Shown here piece by piece: positions 61,319 to 64,000 of a DNA stretch of 64,000 bases. The translations under genes were made by a program, and so were the position numbers. Position 1 is the first letter of the stretch, and every line of letters starts with the position of its first letter. Source of the stretch: Glycomyces albidus (GTDB lineage Bacteria > Actinomycetota > Actinomycetes > Mycobacteriales > Micromonosporaceae); NCBI RefSeq assembly GCF_009451885.1, contig NZ_WIAO01000009.1, forward strand, positions 62,001 through 126,000. Reading direction: 5' to 3'. A model generated the notes under the pieces. It was not told the origin of the DNA, did not search any database, and was given only the letters and a program-made list of their open reading frames with translations.

Positions 61319-62605
61319 ATGTCCGAGCGGCCGGCGCGGTACCGCGATGTGCTCGCGGTCGGCGAGTTCCGGGTCCTGTGGCTCGCCCAGGTGCAGTCGC
61401 GCATCGGCGACCAGTTCGCGCGCGTCGCGCTGTCGCTGCTGGTGTTCGACCGCACCGGATCCGCGGGGATCACCGCCCTGGTCTACGCGATGACGCTGCT
61501 GCCGCCGCTGATCACGGCCCCGCTCCTGGCGGGCATCGCCGACCGGTACTCCCGGCGCACCGTCATGGCCGCCACCGAGCTGTTCCGGGCGGCCGTCAGC
61601 GCGCTGATGATCATCCCGTCGCTGCCGCTGCCGGTCCTGGCCGCCCTGGTCCTCCTCGTCACCTGCCCGCAGCCGCTGTTCTCGGCCGCCCGTACGGCGA
61701 CCACGCCGCGCGTCCTGCCCGGCCCGCTCTTCCCGGTCGGGCAGGGGCTCATGACCGCCACCGACAACATCGCGCAGATCCTCGGGTTCACCCTCGGCGG
61801 CGCGCTCGTGGCCGCCACCGGCAGCCCGCACCTGGCCCTGGCGGTCAACACCGCGACGTTCGCGCTCTCGGCCCTGCTCCTGCGCTGGGGCCTGCGCCCG
61901 CACGTGCCGGATCCCGAGCCCGGCGGGCGGTCGGGCTCACGCAGCGGTTTCGCGCTCGCCGGCATCCGGTACGTCGCCGCCGACCGGCGCCTGCTCGGGT
62001 TGGCTTCGCTCACTTGGATATTCGGGTGCTTCGTGGTCCCCGAGGCGCTGGCGGCGCCCTACGCCGCGCAGATCGGCGCCGGTGAAGCGGCCGTCGGCTG
62101 GCTCATGGCCGCCGATGTCATCGGGGCGGCGGTCGGGACGTTCCTGGTGGCCCGGTTCCGGCCGGTCCTGCGGCGCAGGCTCACCGTCCCGCTCGCGGCC
62201 GCCACCGGCCTTCCGCTGGTCGCCACCGTCGCCGTCCCGGACCTGCCGCTGACGGTGGCGCTGTGGACGCTCTCGGGCCTGCTGGGCGCCTACATGACCC
62301 TGGCGCAGGTCGCGTTCACCGAGCGCGTGCCGGACGGCATGCGCGCCAGGGCGATCGGGTTCGCCGCCGCCGGCCTCCAGACCGCCCAGGGGCTCGGCAT
62401 GGCCGTCGCCGGCGTGCTCGCCGAGGCCGTCACGCCCGCGGTCGCGATCGCCGTCTGCGGCGCGATCGGCTCGGCCGCGGCCCTGGGCATCGGCCTGTAC
62501 GCGCGCATCGGCCGCGACCCGGCGGCCGTTCAGCCTCCCGCGGCCGCGCCACTCGCGAAGGCGGGCGCGGCCGCGGTCCCGACGAGCGCCGAGAGGAGGG
62601 ATTGA
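61319..62605 (+). CDS. MFS transporter, drug/peptide-exporter type
   Basis: 428 aa, twelve predicted membrane helices. MFS-exporter features: EFRVLWLAQVQSRIGDQFAR (first helix), GIADRYSRRTVMAATELFR (motif A-like cytoplasmic loop), GQGLMTATDNIAQILGFTLG, and MTLAQVAFTERVPDGMRARA. The group exports small molecules by proton antiport. ATG 61319 follows AGAGGAGAGCC. It shares its direct-repeat promoter with the facing micro-ORF unit and is followed by a 19-codon gene of the same peptide family, so it is a candidate exporter of those peptides or of a product made from them. Confidence 0.9.
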   Translation: MSERPARYRDVLAVGEFRVLWLAQVQSRIGDQFARVALSLLVFDRTGSAGITALVYAMTLLPPLITAPLLAGIADRYSRRTVMAATELFRAAVSALMIIPSLPLPVLAALVLLVTCPQPLFSAARTATTPRVLPGPLFPVGQGLMTATDNIAQILGFTLGGALVAATGSPHLALAVNTATFALSALLLRWGLRPHVPDPEPGGRSGSRSGFALAGIRYVAADRRLLGLASLTWIFGCFVVPEALAAPYAAQIGAGEAAVGWLMAADVIGAAVGTFLVARFRPVLRRRLTVPLAAATGLPLVATVAVPDLPLTVALWTLSGLLGAYMTLAQVAFTERVPDGMRARAIGFAAAGLQTAQGLGMAVAGVLAEAVTPAVAIAVCGAIGSAAALGIGLYARIGRDPAAVQPPAAAPLAKAGAAAVPTSAERRD

Positions 62606-62606
62606 C

Positions 62607-62666
62607 ATGCGCGACCGCGAATACCGCAGCAGCCGGGAACGGCGCCGGACCCCGGCCGAGTGGTGA
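62607..62666 (+). CDS. Micro-ORF G: 19-aa peptide
   Basis: MRDREYRSSRERRRTPAEW. It starts 1 bp after the MFS stop codon; the Shine-Dalgarno AGGAGGG lies inside the last codons of the MFS gene (coupled translation). The first seven residues are identical to micro-ORF F on the opposite strand and almost identical to micro-ORF A (MRDREHR). Ends in Trp. Confidence 0.6.
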   Translation: MRDREYRSSRERRRTPAEW

Positions 62667-62699
62667 GCCGTCGGCGCGAGCCGGCGGCGACGCCGCGGC

Positions 62700-62765
62700 C
62701 CCCGCTCCTCGACACCCGGGAGCGGGGACGCGGAAGCCGGGGCCCGGCCGTGTCCGGGCCCCGGC
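62700..62765. terminator. Double hairpin, bidirectional terminator
   Basis: Hairpin 1: 62700-62708 with 62719-62727. Hairpin 2: 62736-62747 with 62754-62765, 12 bp perfect. It separates the MFS/micro-ORF G transcript from the facing micro-ORF unit. Confidence 0.75.
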
Positions 62766-62799
62766 GCGCATTCGGACGGGATCACGTTCCGCAGCGTCT

Positions 62800-62823
62800 T
62801 CAGCGGTACTCGCGGTCGCGCAT
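62800..62823 (-). CDS. Micro-ORF F: heptapeptide MRDREYR
   Basis: Seven codons plus TGA, preceded by GGAAGGAGCGGCC. The last of six on the minus strand. Same heptapeptide as the start of micro-ORF G. It lacks the DW ending of most other members. Confidence 0.5.
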   Translation of the reverse strand: MRDREYR

Positions 62824-62861
62824 GGCCGCTCCTTCCGTTCGGTCGGACGGATCGCCGTCCG

Positions 62862-62912
62862 CTACCAGTCGTTGCCGGGCGCGGCGCTCGAGCGCCAGTG
62901 GTTGTCGCGCAT
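62862..62912 (-). CDS. Micro-ORF E: MRDNHWRSSAAPGNDW
   Basis: Sixteen codons plus TAG, behind a strong Shine-Dalgarno (AGGAGG, 7 nt spacer AACCACC). It holds two Trp (HW and NDW). The Shine-Dalgarno overlaps the stop of micro-ORF D, indicating coupled translation. Confidence 0.6.
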   Translation of the reverse strand: MRDNHWRSSAAPGNDW

Positions 62913-62923
62913 GGTGGTTCCTC

Positions 62924-62947
62924 CTATTGCCAGTCGTTGTCGCGCAC
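62924..62947 (-). CDS. Micro-ORF D: heptapeptide MRDNDWQ
   Basis: GTG start, seven codons plus TAG, behind AGGCGGAATCACC. Differs from micro-ORF C at one residue. Confidence 0.6.
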   Translation of the reverse strand: MRDNDWQ

Positions 62948-62958
62948 GGTGATTCCGC

Positions 62959-62982
62959 CTATTGCCAGTCGCTGTCGCGCAC
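62959..62982 (-). CDS. Micro-ORF C: heptapeptide MRDSDWQ
   Basis: GTG start, seven codons plus TAG, behind AGGAGGAATCACC. The 35-bp unit (Shine-Dalgarno plus ORF) is repeated in D. Confidence 0.6.
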   Translation of the reverse strand: MRDSDWQ

Positions 62983-62993
62983 GGTGATTCCTC

Positions 62994-63017
62994 CTAATGC
63001 CAGTCGTCGTCTTGCAT
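62994..63017 (-). CDS. Micro-ORF B: heptapeptide MQDDDWH
   Basis: ATG start, seven codons plus TAG, behind AGGTGGCACCAC. It ends DDWH; compare DNDWH at the end of micro-ORF A. Its distance from C is again 35 bp. Confidence 0.6.
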   Translation of the reverse strand: MQDDDWH

Positions 63018-63027
63018 GTGGTGCCAC

Positions 63028-63177
63028 CTAATGCCAGTCGTTGTCGCGGCGGTGGACCGCCCACTCGTCGTCACGACCGGCGACGTTCCAGTCGTCGTCC
63101 CGGCCGGCGGCGTTCCAGTCGTCCTCGCGGACGGCGCGGTTCCAGCCGGTGTCGCGGCGGTGTTCGCGATCGCGCAT
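63028..63177 (-). CDS. Micro-ORF A: 49-aa peptide with nonapeptide Trp repeats
   Basis: First and longest of the unit, ATG 63177 behind AAAGGAGACGGCG. It starts MRDREHR, then repeats a nine-residue unit with Trp at 12, 21, 30, 39 and 48 exactly: REDDWNAAG, RDDDWNVAG, RDDEWAVHR, RDNDWH. Highly charged, hydrophilic, with no membrane segment. It looks like a multi-core precursor whose cores are the heptapeptides of B-D, or a natively unfolded repeat peptide. No known family. Confidence 0.65.
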   Translation of the reverse strand: MRDREHRRDTGWNRAVREDDWNAAGRDDDWNVAGRDDEWAVHRRDNDWH

Positions 63178-63250
63178 CGCCGTCTCCTTTCCGTTCGGAT
63201 CCGAGGCGGCGAACCCGGACCCGGTGGGCCGGCGCCGCCTCGACGACCCG

Positions 63251-63303
63251 ATTGAACCCGCGAGCACGCCCGGTCGGGAAGGACCGGTTGGAATACGTTG
63301 GAA
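63251..63303 (-). promoter_or_regulatory. Direct-repeat promoter of the micro-ORF unit
   Basis: Minus strand: TTCCAACGTA, TTCCAACCGG, TCCTTCCCGA (63303-63274), 17 bp, then TTCAAT (63256-63251). Same layout and nearly the same sequence as the MFS promoter at 61222. It lies in the 163-bp divergent region shared with the NB-ARC regulator. Confidence 0.65.
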
Positions 63304-63340
63304 GCCAGAGGACACGGGGCCGGACCGGAAGCGAGGTCGT

Positions 63341-64000
63341 ATGAATCCCGGAGAAGCGGACACCGCCGCGCGGCTCGCGGCATGGCTGGCCGCCCACATG
63401 GAGCGCCACCGGCTCACCGCCGACGAGGTCGCGGGCGAACTGCGCGTCGGCGCCGGCCTGGTCCGCGCCTGGCTCTCCGCCGCGGGGCGGCGGGCGCCGG
63501 TCGAGGCCGGCGAGTTCGACCACCTCGACACGCCCGTGAAGCTCGGCGCGTGGCTGCGGGCCAGGATCGCCGATTCGGGCGCGACCGTCCGCGAAATCGC
63601 GGAGTCCACTGAGGACGTGTCGCTGAGTACGGTCTACAACTGGCTCAAAGGCGAGCACCTTCCTCCCCCGCCCGCCTCGGACGAGCCCGACCGGTTCGAC
63701 CAGCTCCTCAGCAACCCCGCGCTCGGCCTCACCACCCCGCAGCGGGTGCAGCTCGACGAGGTGCGCCGCCGCCTCACCGGCACCTCGCTCAGCGTCGAGC
63801 CCGCCGCCCCGTGGGAGTCCCGGGCGCTGCCGGCCGCGAACCGCGCGTTCACCGGCAGGCGCCTCGCACTGCGCCGGCTCGACCGGCTCCTGAACGAGCA
63901 CGCTCGCGGCGCCGGCGTCCTCGCGCTCATCACCGGCATCGGCGGAGTCGGGAAGACCGCCCTGGCCGTCCAATGGGCACGGTCGGCGCAGGTGCGCGCC
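63341..64000 (+). CDS. HTH-NB-ARC (STAND) regulator, 5' part
   Basis: 220 codons are in the window; the gene continues beyond. Two helix-turn-helix-like segments come first (AHMERHRLTADEVAGELRVG, and ARIADSGATVREIAESTEDV with LSTVYNWLKGEHLP), then a linker and the start of an NB-ARC ATPase with the P-loop GIGGVGKT (residues 199-206). This is the opening of the XRE/NB-ARC/TPR regulators common in actinobacteria; no SARP/BTAD domain is visible in this part. ATG 63341 follows GAAGCGAGG. It is divergent from the micro-ORF unit, whose direct-repeat promoter lies between them. Confidence 0.8.
   Translation, partial: MNPGEADTAARLAAWLAAHMERHRLTADEVAGELRVGAGLVRAWLSAAGRRAPVEAGEFDHLDTPVKLGAWLRARIADSGATVREIAESTEDVSLSTVYNWLKGEHLPPPPASDEPDRFDQLLSNPALGLTTPQRVQLDEVRRRLTGTSLSVEPAAPWESRALPAANRAFTGRRLALRRLDRLLNEHARGAGVLALITGIGGVGKTALAVQWARSAQVRA

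Noticed and set aside
62800..63177. Biarylitide-type minimal RiPP cluster
   Set aside because: Known biarylitide precursors are pentapeptides such as MRYYH beside a P450; here motifs differ and no P450 is in view. Left as an open possibility only.
62800..63177. CRISPR array
   Set aside because: The 35-bp periodicity covers only three units and is explained by repeated Shine-Dalgarno plus ORF; no constant repeat with variable spacers.

Overview
The window is high-GC DNA with GTG starts, purine-rich ribosome binding sites and G+C-rich hairpin terminators. It carries an actinobacterial CoaE-GrpB fusion, a PdtaR-type ANTAR regulator, WXG100-like and YbaB genes, and many Tat-exported carbohydrate enzymes. 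This points to a soil- or plant-associated actinobacterium. A Glycomyces- or Micromonospora-like host is my guess and is not demonstrated.

Layout. 1-7015 (minus) is housekeeping: coaE (cut by the edge), rpsA, polA, pdtaR and a 5-formyl-THF cyclo-ligase family gene. 7150-9468 holds a kinase-like phosphotransferase, an unknown gene and an FMN reductase. 9844-10174 is a tRNA-like gene with a short variable loop and CAA anticodon, followed by a frameshifted remnant of a tyrosine integrase. 11279-13705 is a polymorphic-toxin type cassette: YbaB, WXG100-like protein, membrane protein, deaminase-like toxin and candidate immunity protein.

15728-22803 is a fucoside/L-fucose catabolic block (GH43, SDR, zinc dehydrogenase, LacI, L-fuconate dehydratase, fucose mutarotase, GH29). 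Two near-identical LacI-type operators bracket the regulator. 22992-31861 is a second glycan locus under another LacI protein: solute-binding lipoprotein, two alginate-lyase-like enzymes and five operator copies. It is decaying, because the two permease genes are collapsed to a short scar and a hydroxyacid dehydrogenase is reduced to 37 codons. 32027-35554 holds small metabolic and regulatory genes. 35783-39197 is a divergent GH74/GH12 xyloglucan pair.

39385-41671 is a Ro60 (TROVE) gene preceded by four Y-RNA-like units. Two of these fold as circularly permuted tRNA mimics whose acceptor stem is closed by a short loop. 41879-61094 holds an ATP-grasp gene, a phosphotransferase, two DUF4132 giants, a GH120 beta-xylosidase, a FabH-like synthase with its TetR regulator, two secreted Cys-containing proteins, a serine hydrolase and a two-component pair.

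The most unusual region is 61222-64000. An MFS exporter is followed by a 19-codon gene. Facing it is a ~0.45 kb unit containing only six micro-ORFs (7, 7, 7, 7, 16 and 49 codons), most with a strong Shine-Dalgarno. They encode related Asp/Arg/Trp peptides (MRDNDWQ, MRDSDWQ, MQDDDWH, MRDREYR and others). The 49-residue member repeats a DDW motif every nine residues. The exporter and the micro-ORF unit share a promoter made of 10-bp direct repeats, and an NB-ARC regulator starts next door and runs off the window. It looks like an undescribed mini-peptide system; its modifying enzymes, if any, are not in view.
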